A stretch of 64,000 nucleotides of DNA, from NCBI GenBank assembly GCA_021776025.1, contig JAJFGR010000007.1, positions 496,001 through 560,000 on the forward strand, read 5' to 3'. Numbering within the stretch: position 1 is the first letter of the stretch; each line of letters opens with the position of its first letter. The stretch is from Alphaproteobacteria bacterium (GTDB lineage: Bacteria; Pseudomonadota; Alphaproteobacteria; Micavibrionales; Micavibrionaceae). A program made the position numbers and the translations under genes. Below are positions 48,248-57,365 of this stretch, one piece after another. Below the pieces are notes generated by a model that was not told where the DNA came from, did not search any database, and saw only the letters and a list, made by a program, of their open reading frames with translations.

Positions 48248-48961
48248 ATGATCACCGCAACCGCAAATCCGCTTGTTGCTTTATCACAGCTTTCACAGAA
48301 GGCCCTACAGCCTGCTGAAGCCACGGCTGCGTCCGATCCCAATGCGCCTGCCGAAGAGCTCACTGAAGAGCAACTTGCCGTGCAAAAGCTGCAAGAGGCC
48401 GCAGCAGGGAAGAATAATTCCGAATCACCTTTTGCTGGTCAGCTCACCGAAGAAGAGCAAAAAGTCGTTGATGACCTCAAAGAAACAGACGCGCGCGTGC
48501 GATCGCACGAACAGGCCCACAAAAGCGCCGCTGGGCCTTACGCGGGACCCGTTAGCTTTGAAACTGTTACCGGGCCGGATGGCCAGCAATATGCCGTTGG
48601 CGGAGAGGTTCAGATTGACACCTCACCGATTCCCGATAACCCGCAAGCTACGATTCAAAAACTCGATGCAGTGATTCGCGCGGCGCTTGCCCCTGCAGAC
48701 CCCTCTCCACAAGACTTTGCGGTGGCCAGGGCCGCTCAACAAGGCCGCGCTCAGGCGCAAAGAGAACTGCAAGAACAGCACGCCGTTGAGCAAGAAGATT
48801 CGGGCAATACGGCGCCAAACCTCAATGAAATTGAAGTTTTTGACCCAAACAACCCTACGGCAGAGCAGAAACAGCAGATAAATCAGTTAATTCAAGGGCT
48901 TAACGAAACAGAGCAGCTTACAGAGACCATCCGCGGCGGGCTGTTTGATGCTATAAATTAG
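48248..48961 (+). CDS. SprA-like putative metalloprotease
   Basis: 237 residues. [44 protein letters not shown] is the core of the SprA-related family, with a zinc-like HEQAH at residues 87-91. The N- and C-terminal parts are Gln/Glu/Ala-rich and low in complexity. No signal peptide is visible. Family function is unproven; the HExxH motif is the only catalytic hint. It has its own promoter and structured leader. Confidence 0.75.
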   Translation: MITATANPLVALSQLSQKALQPAEATAASDPNAPAEELTEEQLAVQKLQEAAAGKNNSESPFAGQLTEEEQKVVDDLKETDARVRSHEQAHKSAAGPYAGPVSFETVTGPDGQQYAVGGEVQIDTSPIPDNPQATIQKLDAVIRAALAPADPSPQDFAVARAAQQGRAQAQRELQEQHAVEQEDSGNTAPNLNEIEVFDPNNPTAEQKQQINQLIQGLNETEQLTETIRGGLFDAIN

Positions 48962-49026
48962 GCACTATTGTGCATTAAAGGTTAACAAAATCTGAATTTT
49001 CTTGTATTTCGCGCCTCATTTAGTGT

Positions 49027-49593
49027 ATGTATATAGTTATGGTTACAAACCTCGCAAAGAGAGCGATGACAACAAAAGGGCAAAAGGCCTGTGTTGTTAT
49101 TGATCATTTAGTCGAAGCTTTGGGTAATGACCCCTCTTCATCTTTGCGCCGTGCCTCGATATTGGCTGATATAGACCAGTACCCCGGTACAACACAGGCT
49201 GGAATTATGGAGCGCTTAAATCTCGATAAATCCACCGTAAAACGCGAAACAGACTGGCTTTTTGATTATGGCTGTATTCGCGTTCAGGATTGTAACGAGG
49301 ATGGCCGCGCCAAAAAGATTGAAGTGGCGGGTTATTCCAAAACAGGCCTTGATGCCGCCCTCGGGTATTTCGACGGACAGCATCAGTTTTTAAAGGCTTT
49401 TTTGGATGGATTAACTAAGTTTTTGAAGCAGGAAAAGCCCTCGCTTCGTGACGCAAAGATTGTTTCTGCGCTGTACGAACGAAAAGGTGCTTCAAAACAG
49501 GAAGTAATTGATGACCTTTATAATGGTCCCGCTTCCACTGACAACCGGGCTTACAATAAATTGCGTGAAGATGGAGTAATTACTGATGGTTGA
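49027..49593 (+). CDS. Winged-helix (MarR-like) transcriptional regulator
   Basis: 188 residues from ATG 49027 (a second ATG is five codons in). ILADIDQYPGTTQAGIMERLNLDKSTVKRETDWLFDYGCIRV reads as a winged helix-turn-helix with a wing; the C-terminal third (ASKQEVIDDLYNGPASTDNRAYNKLREDGVI) looks like a second, divergent helix-turn-helix. Its target is unknown. A 56-codon frame begins within its last codons. Confidence 0.65.
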   Translation: MYIVMVTNLAKRAMTTKGQKACVVIDHLVEALGNDPSSSLRRASILADIDQYPGTTQAGIMERLNLDKSTVKRETDWLFDYGCIRVQDCNEDGRAKKIEVAGYSKTGLDAALGYFDGQHQFLKAFLDGLTKFLKQEKPSLRDAKIVSALYERKGASKQEVIDDLYNGPASTDNRAYNKLREDGVITDG

Positions 49594-49756
49594 TAAAGTT
49601 AACAACAATTTATTTGAGAACAATGCCCTTGGGGCTTTTGATTTGGGGCAAAACTCAAATGTATTGCCATTCAACAATTTTCGCGGAGTTTTGCATATTT
49701 CAGACGAACCTGCGCTTGCTAAAGAATACACAACGCCTGGGCTTAGAGGCCTGTAA
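49586..49756 (+). CDS. Small ORF coupled to the winged-helix gene
   Basis: 56 codons, ATG 49586 overlapping the stop of the preceding gene by eight bases, TAA at 49754-49756. GGAG lies about ten bases upstream. The product begins MVDKVNNNLFENNALGAFDLG and is Asn-rich with no signal peptide. The unit is closed by a strong terminator 30 bases later. Coupling and terminator placement support it; no family is recognised. Confidence 0.5.
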   Translation: MVDKVNNNLFENNALGAFDLGQNSNVLPFNNFRGVLHISDEPALAKEYTTPGLRGL

Positions 49757-49785
49757 ACAAAATTATCTTGTTCCACATCAAGAGG

Positions 49786-49819
49786 TTGGCTATACCATTA
49801 GGTTATAGCCAATTTTTTT
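49786..49819 (+). terminator. Rho-independent terminator before class I aldolase
   Basis: TTGGCTATA (49786-49794) pairs with TATAGCCAA (49804-49812) around a nine-base loop, followed by seven T residues. It ends 24 bases before the aldolase start, so the aldolase ribosome binding site lies just after it. Confidence 0.85.
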
Positions 49820-49843
49820 GTCTGAAGCTCAAGGAACAATCCG

Positions 49844-50758
49844 ATGTCTAAATCTGAACAACGCACCAAAATCTCAAATGGAAAAGGCTTTATTGCCGCG
49901 CTGGATCAAAGCGGCGGGTCGACACCCAAGGCGCTTAAGAATTACGGCGTGGAAGAAAGTGCTTACAGTAACGATGATGAGATGTTTGCGAAGGTTCACG
50001 AAATGCGCAGCCGCATCATCACCGCTCCGGCTTTTAACGACGACAAAATTCTTGGCGCGATCCTGTTTGAAAAGACGATGGACAGCGCCGTAGAAGGCAC
50101 ACCAACCGCGCAATATCTCTGGGATACGCTGGGCGTTGTGCCATTCTTAAAAATCGACAAAGGCTTAGCCGATGAAGAAGATGACGTGCAGATGATGAAA
50201 CCAATGCCCGAGCTGGAAGCTCTTTTAAGCCGCGCAAACGCCGCTGGAATTTTTGGCACCAAAATGCGCTCGGTGATTAACAGTGCCTCACCTTCAGGGA
50301 TCGCGGCTAATGTCGCGCAGCAGTTCGAAGTGGCCAAAGTAATTCTTGCGAGCGGCCTAATGCCTATCATCGAACCGGAAGTGAATATCAACGCCCCCGA
50401 CAAGGCAGAATGTGAAGCTCTATTGAAAGCGGAAATCCTGAAACAGCTGGATGCCCTGCCCGACGATCAGCAAATTATGCTGAAGCTCACATTGCCGGAA
50501 GCCGCCAATTTTTACGCCGAGCTGGTGGCCCATGACAAAGTGATGCGTGTGGTCGCGCTCTCTGGTGGTTACGATCTGAGCGAGGCCTGCAACCGCCTAT
50601 CACAAAATGATGGCATGATTGCCAGCTTCTCCCGCGCTCTCACTAACAATCTTCAAGCCTCGCAAAGCGATGAAGAGTTCAACTCTGCTCTATCCAACGC
50701 GATTGATAAAATCTGCGCAGCCTCGGTAAACGGCAACGCCAAAACCCAAGCGGCTTAA
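49844..50758 (+). CDS. fda: Fructose-bisphosphate aldolase, class I
   Basis: 304 residues. [19 protein letters not shown] is the N-terminal motif, KIDKGL and LMPIIEPEV the barrel strands around the Schiff-base lysine. Class I enzymes need no metal. It cleaves fructose-1,6-bisphosphate and belongs functionally with gap and tkt upstream. AAGGAA precedes the ATG. No intrinsic terminator is seen before the EndoU-domain gene 12 bases later, so the two may be cotranscribed. Confidence 0.93.
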   Translation: MSKSEQRTKISNGKGFIAALDQSGGSTPKALKNYGVEESAYSNDDEMFAKVHEMRSRIITAPAFNDDKILGAILFEKTMDSAVEGTPTAQYLWDTLGVVPFLKIDKGLADEEDDVQMMKPMPELEALLSRANAAGIFGTKMRSVINSASPSGIAANVAQQFEVAKVILASGLMPIIEPEVNINAPDKAECEALLKAEILKQLDALPDDQQIMLKLTLPEAANFYAELVAHDKVMRVVALSGGYDLSEACNRLSQNDGMIASFSRALTNNLQASQSDEEFNSALSNAIDKICAASVNGNAKTQAA

Positions 50759-50770
50759 GGTTGCAGCGCT

Positions 50771-51247
50771 ATGCGCGATAAACCCCTTAAATACATCATC
50801 ACAACGCTGCTACTGATCTGGCTGGCTGGGCTATATCAGGGGAGCTGGCCGGAACCACTTCAGGAAATCATAAACGGCTACAAAGGCGAAGTTTCTGAAA
50901 CGACGATTGATCAGGCCGTTATCCTCACCGAAAAGCGCCGCAAGCATATTCTTTACGGCAATGGTAAAAGCGGTGGGCATAAGCACGGTGTTGGTACACC
51001 CTGTAAATCTGAGTTTCCCGAGAATTGGGATGATGAGAAGATTATTAGCGTGACCAAGAAGATCGCCGCGAATGACAATTTACCATGGAAGCAGCAGGAT
51101 AATGGTTATCACGTTAGTGAATATTTCGAAGATAATGTGAAAGTGCGTGTGGTTTTGGGCGAGAAAAAGCAGCGCGTGATTACCAGCTATCCCTTAAATC
51201 TGCCGCGTAATCCTTGTCCACCGGTGGGCCCGGCGAATGATAATTAA
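50771..51247 (+). CDS. EndoU-domain nuclease with N-terminal membrane anchor
   Basis: 158 residues. A hydrophobic helix (about 8-22) acts as signal or anchor. The C-terminal ~105 residues match the bacterial EndoU pattern: RRKHILYGNGKSGGHKHG (His59, His70, His72), CKSEFPENWDDEKII, and VRVVLGEKKQRVITSYPLN with the Ser/Tyr positions near 139-140. Bacterial EndoU domains are RNases, usually toxin tips of contact-dependent or polymorphic toxins. Here the protein is small, stand-alone, and no immunity gene is evident: the next gene is epmA on the other strand. Confidence 0.75.
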   Translation: MRDKPLKYIITTLLLIWLAGLYQGSWPEPLQEIINGYKGEVSETTIDQAVILTEKRRKHILYGNGKSGGHKHGVGTPCKSEFPENWDDEKIISVTKKIAANDNLPWKQQDNGYHVSEYFEDNVKVRVVLGEKKQRVITSYPLNLPRNPCPPVGPANDN

Positions 51248-52263
51248 GGTTTGCCGGTCCAGAGGACTTGCTCTATACGCTCTGCGCCGGTAACCAGCAT
51301 CGCAAGGCGGTCGATGCCGAGCGCAATGCCGCCGCTTTCAGGCAGGCCGTGTTCGAGAGCTTCGAGGAATTCTTCATCAATAGGATAGGTTTCGCCGTAG
51401 CGCTTATTTTTCAGAGCCATTTCTTCGATAAAGCGCGCGCGTTGCTCTTTCGCATCGGTCAGTTCACCAAACGCATTAGCCAGCTCGACGCCACAGACAT
51501 AGAGCTCAAAGCGTTCCGCGAACCTCAGGTCATCCTGCTTTTTACGAGATAAAGAGGCCATAGAGACCGGGTAATCATAGAGAATTGTGGGCGCGCCCAT
51601 GCCGAGATGCGGCTCTATTTTTTCTGCCATCACGGCATGGAAGATATCATCCCATGAATCGCTCTCTGTCACGCGTATGCCCTGCCCTTCTGTAGCTTTG
51701 GCGAAGCTTTGCGTGTCTTCTAAATGCTGTTCCAGTTCGATACCGGTATAGTCCTGGAATGCCTCGCAAACGCTAATTCTCTGCCATTTTGTGAACGGAT
51801 CGGCGCTGTGGCCATCAAATTGATATGCTTTAATATCTAAAACCTTCGCACAATGGCGTAGCAACGCTTCACAATCATCCATGATGTCTTCGTAGCCGGC
51901 GTCGGCCCGGTACCACTCAATCATGGTGAATTCGGGGCTATGGAGCCGTGACCCTTCGCCATTCCTGAATACATGGCATATCTGGTAAATATTGCTCACT
52001 CCCGCCACCATCAGCTTTTTCATGGCAAATTCAGGGCTGGTGTGGAGATAGAGCTCACGCTCTTTTTGAAGGTCCAAGCCTAAGATATCGGTCTTAAAGG
52101 CATGAATATGGGTGTCCATCACTGGGCAGACCTGCAGAATGGGCGTTTCGGTCTCCCAAAAGTCCTGACCATCGAAAAAGCTGCGAACGGCCTTGATCAG
52201 GCGCATTCTGCTCTCGAGATGCGGTTTTTGCTGCTCAAATTCGTGTGGGTGCCACCAGCTCAT
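51244..52263 (-). CDS. epmA: Elongation factor P lysine lysyltransferase EpmA
   Basis: 339 residues from ATG 52263. It is a class II aminoacyl-tRNA-synthetase-like protein lacking the anticodon domain of LysRS. Motif 2 is [22 protein letters not shown] in part, and motif 3 [16 protein letters not shown]. It attaches beta-lysine to EF-P; efp with its Lys33 lies at 18.1 kb. The aminomutase EpmB is not in the window. Stops overlap with the EndoU gene (TTAA). Confidence 0.93.
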   Translation of the reverse strand: MSWWHPHEFEQQKPHLESRMRLIKAVRSFFDGQDFWETETPILQVCPVMDTHIHAFKTDILGLDLQKERELYLHTSPEFAMKKLMVAGVSNIYQICHVFRNGEGSRLHSPEFTMIEWYRADAGYEDIMDDCEALLRHCAKVLDIKAYQFDGHSADPFTKWQRISVCEAFQDYTGIELEQHLEDTQSFAKATEGQGIRVTESDSWDDIFHAVMAEKIEPHLGMGAPTILYDYPVSMASLSRKKQDDLRFAERFELYVCGVELANAFGELTDAKEQRARFIEEMALKNKRYGETYPIDEEFLEALEHGLPESGGIALGIDRLAMLVTGAERIEQVLWTGKP

Positions 52264-52292
52264 GGTTTTCGGCGCTTTCCTTAAGAAAATAC

Positions 52293-52321
52293 TTGCATTC
52301 CGGAGATATAAACGATAAATA
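52293..52321 (+). promoter_or_regulatory. Probable promoter of rpmE
   Basis: TTGCAT (52293-52298), 17-base spacer, TAAATA (52316-52321), about 29 bases before the rpmE ATG in the 86-base divergent gap with epmA. Confidence 0.5.
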
Positions 52322-52349
52322 TTCGCCTCGATCAATAGGAGATTTAGAC

Positions 52350-52658
52350 ATGAAAGCCGATATACACCCCGATTATCACGACATTAAAGTAGTGATGACA
52401 GACGGCACGGAATACACAACACGCTCGACCTACGGTAAAGAAGGCGACGTGATCAAGCTCGACACCGACCCTTTGACACACCCTGCGTGGCAAGGCGGAA
52501 CCGGTAAAGTTGTTGAAAAAGGTCAGCTTTCCAAGTTTGAGAAGCGCTTTGGTAATTTTGGTCTGGCTGAAGAAGCTAAAGATACGAAACCTGCTAAAGA
52601 AGAAGCAAAGGCTGAAGAAGTTCCAGCTGAAGACGCGAAAGCCGAAGACAAAGAATAA
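52350..52658 (+). CDS. rpmE: 50S ribosomal protein L31 with extended acidic tail
   Basis: 102 residues from ATG 52350, preceded by [37 protein letters not shown] and HPAWQGG are canonical bL31. It lacks the CxxC zinc motif, as is common in alphaproteobacteria. Beyond about residue 73 there is a 30-residue Ala/Glu/Lys repeat tail ([18 protein letters not shown]). A terminator follows. Confidence 0.95.
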   Translation: MKADIHPDYHDIKVVMTDGTEYTTRSTYGKEGDVIKLDTDPLTHPAWQGGTGKVVEKGQLSKFEKRFGNFGLAEEAKDTKPAKEEAKAEEVPAEDAKAEDKE

Positions 52659-52680
52659 GCCCTTTCAAAGGCTCAAACAA

Positions 52681-52708
52681 AAACGCCCTCATCTGATGGG
52701 CGTTTTTT
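52681..52708 (+). terminator. Terminator between rpmE and the converging small gene
   Basis: AACGCCC and GGGCGTT form the stem with a nine-base loop, flanked by A residues upstream and six T residues downstream, so it can serve both strands. Confidence 0.8.
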
Positions 52709-52713
52709 ATTGG

Positions 52714-52979
52714 TTAAACGTTGCTGTTCTCAGCGGGATTGAATACAGGAACTTTTCCCAAAGAACGCGTAGTTACTAATGTAGCTTCACTGGGAACGTC
52801 CCTAAACTTCACCGTCCTTGCCCCCTTAAATGCCTCATCAGCATCTTGTCGTAACACGACAGCACCGTCGGGATCTATTTTGTCCGCTAATTCTCCAGCC
52901 GTTTTTTTCTGTCATCAGCAACCAAATAATTACCATCGTCGTCATCGTCGTCGCCGAAACATAAACTCAGTAAGCCCAT
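52714..52979 (-). CDS. Small gene read only through a -1 frameshift on an A7 run
   Basis: GGAG seven bases before ATG 52979 starts a frame MGLLSLCFG, six Asp, GNYLVADDRKK, which stops at TAG 52887. Shifting -1 on the seven-A run (complement of 52902-52908) continues into TAGELADKIDPDGAVVLRQD and on to TAA 52714, giving 88 residues. The downstream half looks like real protein, with GARTVKFRDVPSEATLV. The slip site reads A-AAA-AAA-C. It may be programmed frameshifting, an indel-inactivated gene or a homopolymer sequencing error. No family is recognised. Confidence 0.55.
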
Positions 52980-53040
52980 TGATATTCTCCAATTGTGTAA
53001 AGACAGATATTTATAACAAACCTTACCTTATGTCAACTAA

Positions 53041-55692
53041 TTAAGCGGCTTCGAGTTGTTTGAGGGCGGAGGTGAATTTTTCCTGTTCCGCTTTTTTCTC
53101 GGCGACCAGCACTTTTTGCTCAGCAATGAGCTCTTCCGGAGCATTCTCAATAAATTTTTTGTTATCAAGTTTTTGCGATATTTTATTAATATCTGACTCG
53201 AGCTTATCAATGCGTTTTTTGAGACGCTGCCGCTCTGCATCCAGATCGATAATATCGGCAATGGGGAGGATGAGTGTTGTCTTGTCCACAATCGTTTGAA
53301 TAGCGCCCTTTGGCGCCTCATCGACAAGATTAATCGCTTCCAGTCGTGCCATGCGCTTAAAGATGTCCTCAAACGCTTTGAGGCCCTCTTGCGTATCGGC
53401 GCAAGCGTCTTTGACCAACAGCTGAATCTTCGCCCCTGCAGGGACATTCATATCGGCACGGACGCTGCGAATCTCCGAAATCATGCGGATGAGCCAGCCC
53501 ATTTTCGTGCCTGCCTCTTCATTGATAAGGCACGCATCATATTCCGGCCAATCCATGGACATGACCTGCTTTTCGCCGCTGATAAGGGCTCCATAAAGCT
53601 CCTCGGTGATAAACGGCATGAAAGGATTGAGCAGGATGAGAATCTGCTGCAACGCCCAGCCTGTGGTTTGCTTGACCTCTTCCGCTGTATCACCACCTTC
53701 CTGCAAAACAGGTTTGGTGAATTCAAGGTACCAGTCGCAGAATGTGCCCCATGTAAATTGATAGATCGCCTGAGCCGCTTCATTAAATTTATATTCCGCC
53801 ATGGCTTTATCGATGGCGCGTTGCGTTTTGGCGACCTCGCTAACGATCCATTGGTTGGGCGCATATTGGACGATGGCGGGATCAAAGGCCGGATCAACCT
53901 TACATTCATTCATTTCGCAATAACGCGAGGCATTCCAGAGCTTGGTGGCAAAGTTGCGGTAGCCTTCGACGCGTTCTTCGGACAGCTTGATATCGCGGCC
54001 TTGTGCGGCCATGGCGGTGAGGGTAAAGCGCAGCGCATCGGCGCCGAATTTCTCGGTAATTTCCAGAGGGTCCATAACGTTCCCTTTGGATTTGGACATT
54101 TTCTGCCCCTTTGCATCGCGAACCAGCGCGTGCATGTAAACGGTTTTGAACGGTACCTGCCCGTCCATAAAGTGCATGCCCATCATCATCATGCGCGCAA
54201 CCCAGAAGAAGATAATATCGAATCCTGTCACCAGAACATCGCCGGGGTAATAGCGCTCTAGCATAGTTTTCACATCTTCGGTCTCTTCCGGCCAGCCGAG
54301 CGTTGAGAACGGCCACAGGGCAGAGCTAAACCACGTATCGAGCACATCTTCGTCGCGGGTAATCTTTACGCCTGCGCCTGCTTGGCTCTGCGCGTCTTCT
54401 TCGGTTTCCGCGACGTAAGTATTGCCTTCTTCGTCATACCAAGCGGGGATTTGATGCCCCCACCAAAGCTGGCGCGAGATACACCAAGGCTGGATATTAC
54501 GCATCCATTCGAAATAGGTGTTTTCCCAACTCTTCGGCACGAATACCGTCTCGCCGGTTTCAACGGCCTTAATGGAGGGTTTTGCGAGCGTTTGCGCATC
54601 CACATACCACTGATCGGTCAAATATGGCTCAACAACGACGCCAGAGCGGTCACCGTATGGTGTTTGGTTGACGTGGTTTTCCACCTTCTCCAGATATTCA
54701 AGATCATCGAGATCTTTGATGATTTTCTTGCGCGCATCAAAACGATCCAGCCCGACATAATCTTCGGGACAATTTTCATTCATTGTTCCATCCGGGTTCA
54801 TCAAGTTGATGAGCGGAATTTCGGTCTTGCCCTTGTGGCGCATATAGACCTCAAAGTCGTTATAATCGTGCGCGGCGGTGATTTTCACTGCGCCGGAGCC
54901 GAAGTCAGACTTCACGTATTCATCGGCTATAATTGGAATAATGCGGTTACAAATCGGGACAACCGCGTTCTTACCAACCAGATCCGTATATTTTTCATCA
55001 TCTGGGTGCACGGCAATCGCGCCATCGGCGAGAATGGTTTCGGGCCGCGTGGTGGCAATGCTGATAAAACCGCCCTCTTCCAGTGGATACTGGACGTGAT
55101 ACATTTTGCCTTTCACTTCTTTGTGAATGACCTCAATATCCGAAATAGCGGTTTGGAAATGCGGGTCCCAATTCACAAGGCGCTTGTCCTTATAGATCAG
55201 CCCTTCTTTATGCAGCTGGACAAAAACCTTGGTGACGGCCTTGGATAGCCCCTCATCCATGGTGAAGCGTTCACGCGCCCAATCCGGTGTTGTTCCTAAA
55301 CGGCGGAGCTGATTGACAATTTGCCCGCCTGATTCTTCTTTCCATTCCCAGACGCGATCGAGGAATTTTTCACGGCCTAAATCATGGCGCGAAATTTTTT
55401 CTTCAGCTAGCTGGCGCTCCACCACCATTTGTGTGGCAATACCGGCATGGTCTGTTCCGGGCTGCCAGAGCGCATCGCGGCCATGCATGCGATTATAGCG
55501 AGTCAAAATATCCTGAATAGTGTGGTTCAGTGCGTGGCCCATATGCAGGTTTCCCGTTACATTGGGCGGCGGCATCATTATTGTGTAGGGTTTGGCATTA
55601 CTCTGTGGATCACAGGCAAACGCGCCCGAATCTTCGGAGCGCTTATAGTGCTTTTCTTCAATTTTCTTTGGGTCGAATGTTTTATCAAGCAT
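53041..55692 (-). CDS. valS: Valyl-tRNA synthetase
   Basis: 883 residues from ATG 55692, chosen for AAGGGA eight bases upstream. The HIGH-type motif is PPPNVTGNLHMGHAL and the KMSKS motif GQKMSKSKGNV. An editing domain lies between, and the C-terminal coiled coil (about 815-883) contacts tRNA. It is a class I synthetase charging tRNA-Val. popZ lies directly upstream, as in Caulobacter. Confidence 0.97.
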   Translation of the reverse strand: MLDKTFDPKKIEEKHYKRSEDSGAFACDPQSNAKPYTIMMPPPNVTGNLHMGHALNHTIQDILTRYNRMHGRDALWQPGTDHAGIATQMVVERQLAEEKISRHDLGREKFLDRVWEWKEESGGQIVNQLRRLGTTPDWARERFTMDEGLSKAVTKVFVQLHKEGLIYKDKRLVNWDPHFQTAISDIEVIHKEVKGKMYHVQYPLEEGGFISIATTRPETILADGAIAVHPDDEKYTDLVGKNAVVPICNRIIPIIADEYVKSDFGSGAVKITAAHDYNDFEVYMRHKGKTEIPLINLMNPDGTMNENCPEDYVGLDRFDARKKIIKDLDDLEYLEKVENHVNQTPYGDRSGVVVEPYLTDQWYVDAQTLAKPSIKAVETGETVFVPKSWENTYFEWMRNIQPWCISRQLWWGHQIPAWYDEEGNTYVAETEEDAQSQAGAGVKITRDEDVLDTWFSSALWPFSTLGWPEETEDVKTMLERYYPGDVLVTGFDIIFFWVARMMMMGMHFMDGQVPFKTVYMHALVRDAKGQKMSKSKGNVMDPLEITEKFGADALRFTLTAMAAQGRDIKLSEERVEGYRNFATKLWNASRYCEMNECKVDPAFDPAIVQYAPNQWIVSEVAKTQRAIDKAMAEYKFNEAAQAIYQFTWGTFCDWYLEFTKPVLQEGGDTAEEVKQTTGWALQQILILLNPFMPFITEELYGALISGEKQVMSMDWPEYDACLINEEAGTKMGWLIRMISEIRSVRADMNVPAGAKIQLLVKDACADTQEGLKAFEDIFKRMARLEAINLVDEAPKGAIQTIVDKTTLILPIADIIDLDAERQRLKKRIDKLESDINKISQKLDNKKFIENAPEELIAEQKVLVAEKKAEQEKFTSALKQLEAA

Positions 55693-55764
55693 TATCAATA
55701 TCCCTTTGGCGAGGGCGATCATACGGTTTTTATGGGGGAAATCAAGGGTTAGAAGCGGTTCTTT

Positions 55765-56304
55765 TTACTCTTCCATGGCCCGCTTAGCCACACGATCGAG
55801 CTCATCTTGAACCAAGCGTTCGATAATGCTCGGTAAGTTCTTATCAAGCCAGCCTTTCAATAAAGGCCGCAGCTCTGAGCGTACAATTTCCTCGACTGTA
55901 ATACCATTATGCTCAATAGCCGTTTTTTTGGCGAGTTCTGAGAATGCTTCAAAAGCGGCATCTTCGGCATTATCCGTTAAAAGTGAATCTGCATCTTCCT
56001 CTGGTTCACTATCCTGCATTTCAACTTCAATGGGCTCTGGTTCTGTAACAGCTTCGGGCTCAGCCTCAGGTTCCGGCGCAGGTGCAGGCTCTGAAACAGC
56101 CTCAGTTTCAGGCGCGGGCTCATCGTCAACTTTTTCTGTTAGTTCAATAACTTCTTCTGACTCAGAATCAGGCTCAGGCTCCTCAGGAGCTGCTTCCTCC
56201 GCTGGCGCCTCTCCGGCCTCTTCATCGTCATCAGAAATGATCTGGCGTATCGACGTCAGAATTTCTTCGATGGATGGCTCTTGTTCGGTATCTTGATCAG
56301 GCAT
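55765..56304 (-). CDS. popZ: PopZ-like polar organising protein (DUF2497)
   Basis: 179 residues. PSIEEILTSIRQIISDDDE is the conserved N-terminal helix that recruits clients; an acidic Pro/Glu/Ala-rich linker spans about 30-110; the C-terminal oligomerisation helices contain ELRPLLKGWLDKNLPSIIERLVQDELDRV. This N-helix, acidic linker, C-helix plan matches Caulobacter PopZ, which forms the polar microdomain that tethers ParB and the cell-cycle kinases. It lies next to valS. Confidence 0.88.
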   Translation of the reverse strand: MPDQDTEQEPSIEEILTSIRQIISDDDEEAGEAPAEEAAPEEPEPDSESEEVIELTEKVDDEPAPETEAVSEPAPAPEPEAEPEAVTEPEPIEVEMQDSEPEEDADSLLTDNAEDAAFEAFSELAKKTAIEHNGITVEEIVRSELRPLLKGWLDKNLPSIIERLVQDELDRVAKRAMEE

Positions 56305-56436
56305 TTAAATTGAATATTTATGAGAACGTTATTTCATTTAGTTTCTATCATAGAAAGCCGCTTGTCAAAGAGGGATGTAAGAGTTTCCCCCAGCCTATCC
56401 ACATTTCTATTCAAGCTGTGGCCAAAAATAGCCATT

Positions 56437-57099
56437 CTAAAATTGAAAAACAGGCTTTGGCTCAAAACCCTTTAAGTACGGCGATCCTGCGTCAAACAAC
56501 GCATAAGAGGAATATTGACCATCTTCAGACTTTTGATAAATTCTGGCCTGCCCCATGACGTGCCCGGCCTCTTTAATAATACAAACAAGACGCCCATGAG
56601 GCACGAGTTGATCAATGATTTGGGGGGGCACTTCGGCTACTGCGCCGGCAATAACAATCGAATCATAGGGGGCATTCGCCGCATTTCCTTCATTAAGTGG
56701 TCCTTCAAAAGAGGCAATGTTGCAAAGGCCCATCTCTTTCCAAACTTGGCTGACTCTTTCAATCAGCTCGTTCTCATTTTCGACAACCACTACGGTTGAA
56801 ACCAGAGGAGACAATACGGCCGCGCCATATCCTGTGCCTCCACCGATATCCAGCACAACATCGTCGGCTTTTGGTTCTAAAGCCTGAATCATCCTAGCAT
56901 GTACAGAAGGCTCCAAAAGATAACGCCCGCCCCCCAAAGGAATGTCTTCATCGTTACAGGCTAAATTCTTATAATCGCTGGGGACAAACAACTCCCTAGG
57001 CGTTGTTTCAAATGCCTCCAGCAATTCGGGCATAATTACACCATTGGGGTGTATTTGACCCTCGACCATATTTTTGCGTGCTTGTTGAAAATCTGCCAT
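56437..57099 (-). CDS. pcm: Protein-L-isoaspartate O-methyltransferase family protein
   Basis: 220 residues from ATG 57099. ARKNMVEGQIHPNGV and ELFVPSDYKNLACNDEDIPLGGGRYLLEPSVHARMIQAL are the family N terminus, and VVLDIGGGTGYGAAVLSPL is the SAM motif. The usual substrate loop is altered, so true isoaspartate repair is uncertain. In many alphaproteobacteria pcm-tolC-popZ-valS occur together; tolC is missing here. Confidence 0.85.
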   Translation of the reverse strand: MADFQQARKNMVEGQIHPNGVIMPELLEAFETTPRELFVPSDYKNLACNDEDIPLGGGRYLLEPSVHARMIQALEPKADDVVLDIGGGTGYGAAVLSPLVSTVVVVENENELIERVSQVWKEMGLCNIASFEGPLNEGNAANAPYDSIVIAGAVAEVPPQIIDQLVPHGRLVCIIKEAGHVMGQARIYQKSEDGQYSSYALFDAGSPYLKGFEPKPVFQF

Positions 57100-57247
57100 G
57101 GGCCCGTTTGCTTTCTTATGATTTGAGCGATTACCAGTATATTTATTTATCGCAGTTAAAAACATCATACCAGCCGTTTTTCAATTGCATGCACGATTTG
57201 TAAAGGTTTAACCTTCCTAAAGTCGGTTAAGACAAAAACTTTGTGAA

Positions 57248-57276
57248 TTGACAGGTGGCAGGGTTTTACACTAAAC
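57248..57276 (+). promoter_or_regulatory. Probable promoter of tRNA-Cys
   Basis: TTGACA (57248-57253), 17-base spacer, CTAAAC (57271-57276), 15 bases before the tRNA. Confidence 0.5.
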
Positions 57277-57291
57277 CCTAACTAATTGGCT

Positions 57292-57365
57292 GGCGCGGTG
57301 GCAGAGTGGCTATGCAGCGGATTGCAACTCCGTGTACACCGGTTCGACTCCGGTCCGTGCCTCCA
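57292..57365 (+). tRNA. tRNA-Cys (GCA)
   Basis: 74 bases. The acceptor stem GGCGCGG pairs with CCGTGCC, the anticodon loop is TTGCAAC with anticodon GCA, the T-arm is ACCGGTTCGACTCCGGT, and CCA is encoded at the end. Confidence 0.95.

Noticed and set aside
49590-49808. Plus-strand frame of 72 residues overlapping the coupled 56-residue ORF
   Set aside because: It runs through the terminator at 49786-49819, and the other frame has coupling and a stop before the terminator.
52721-53044. Plus-strand frame of 107 residues after the rpmE terminator
   Set aside because: It has no ribosome binding site and lies opposite the better-supported minus-strand frameshifted gene.
53296-55248. Two long plus-strand frames (53296-54261 and 54382-55248) opposite valS
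   Set aside because: They are antisense to a complete valyl-tRNA synthetase, have no ribosome binding sites and resemble no protein family.
55826-56296. Ser/Gly-rich plus-strand frame opposite popZ
   Set aside because: It mirrors the acidic proline-rich PopZ linker; no start signal is present.
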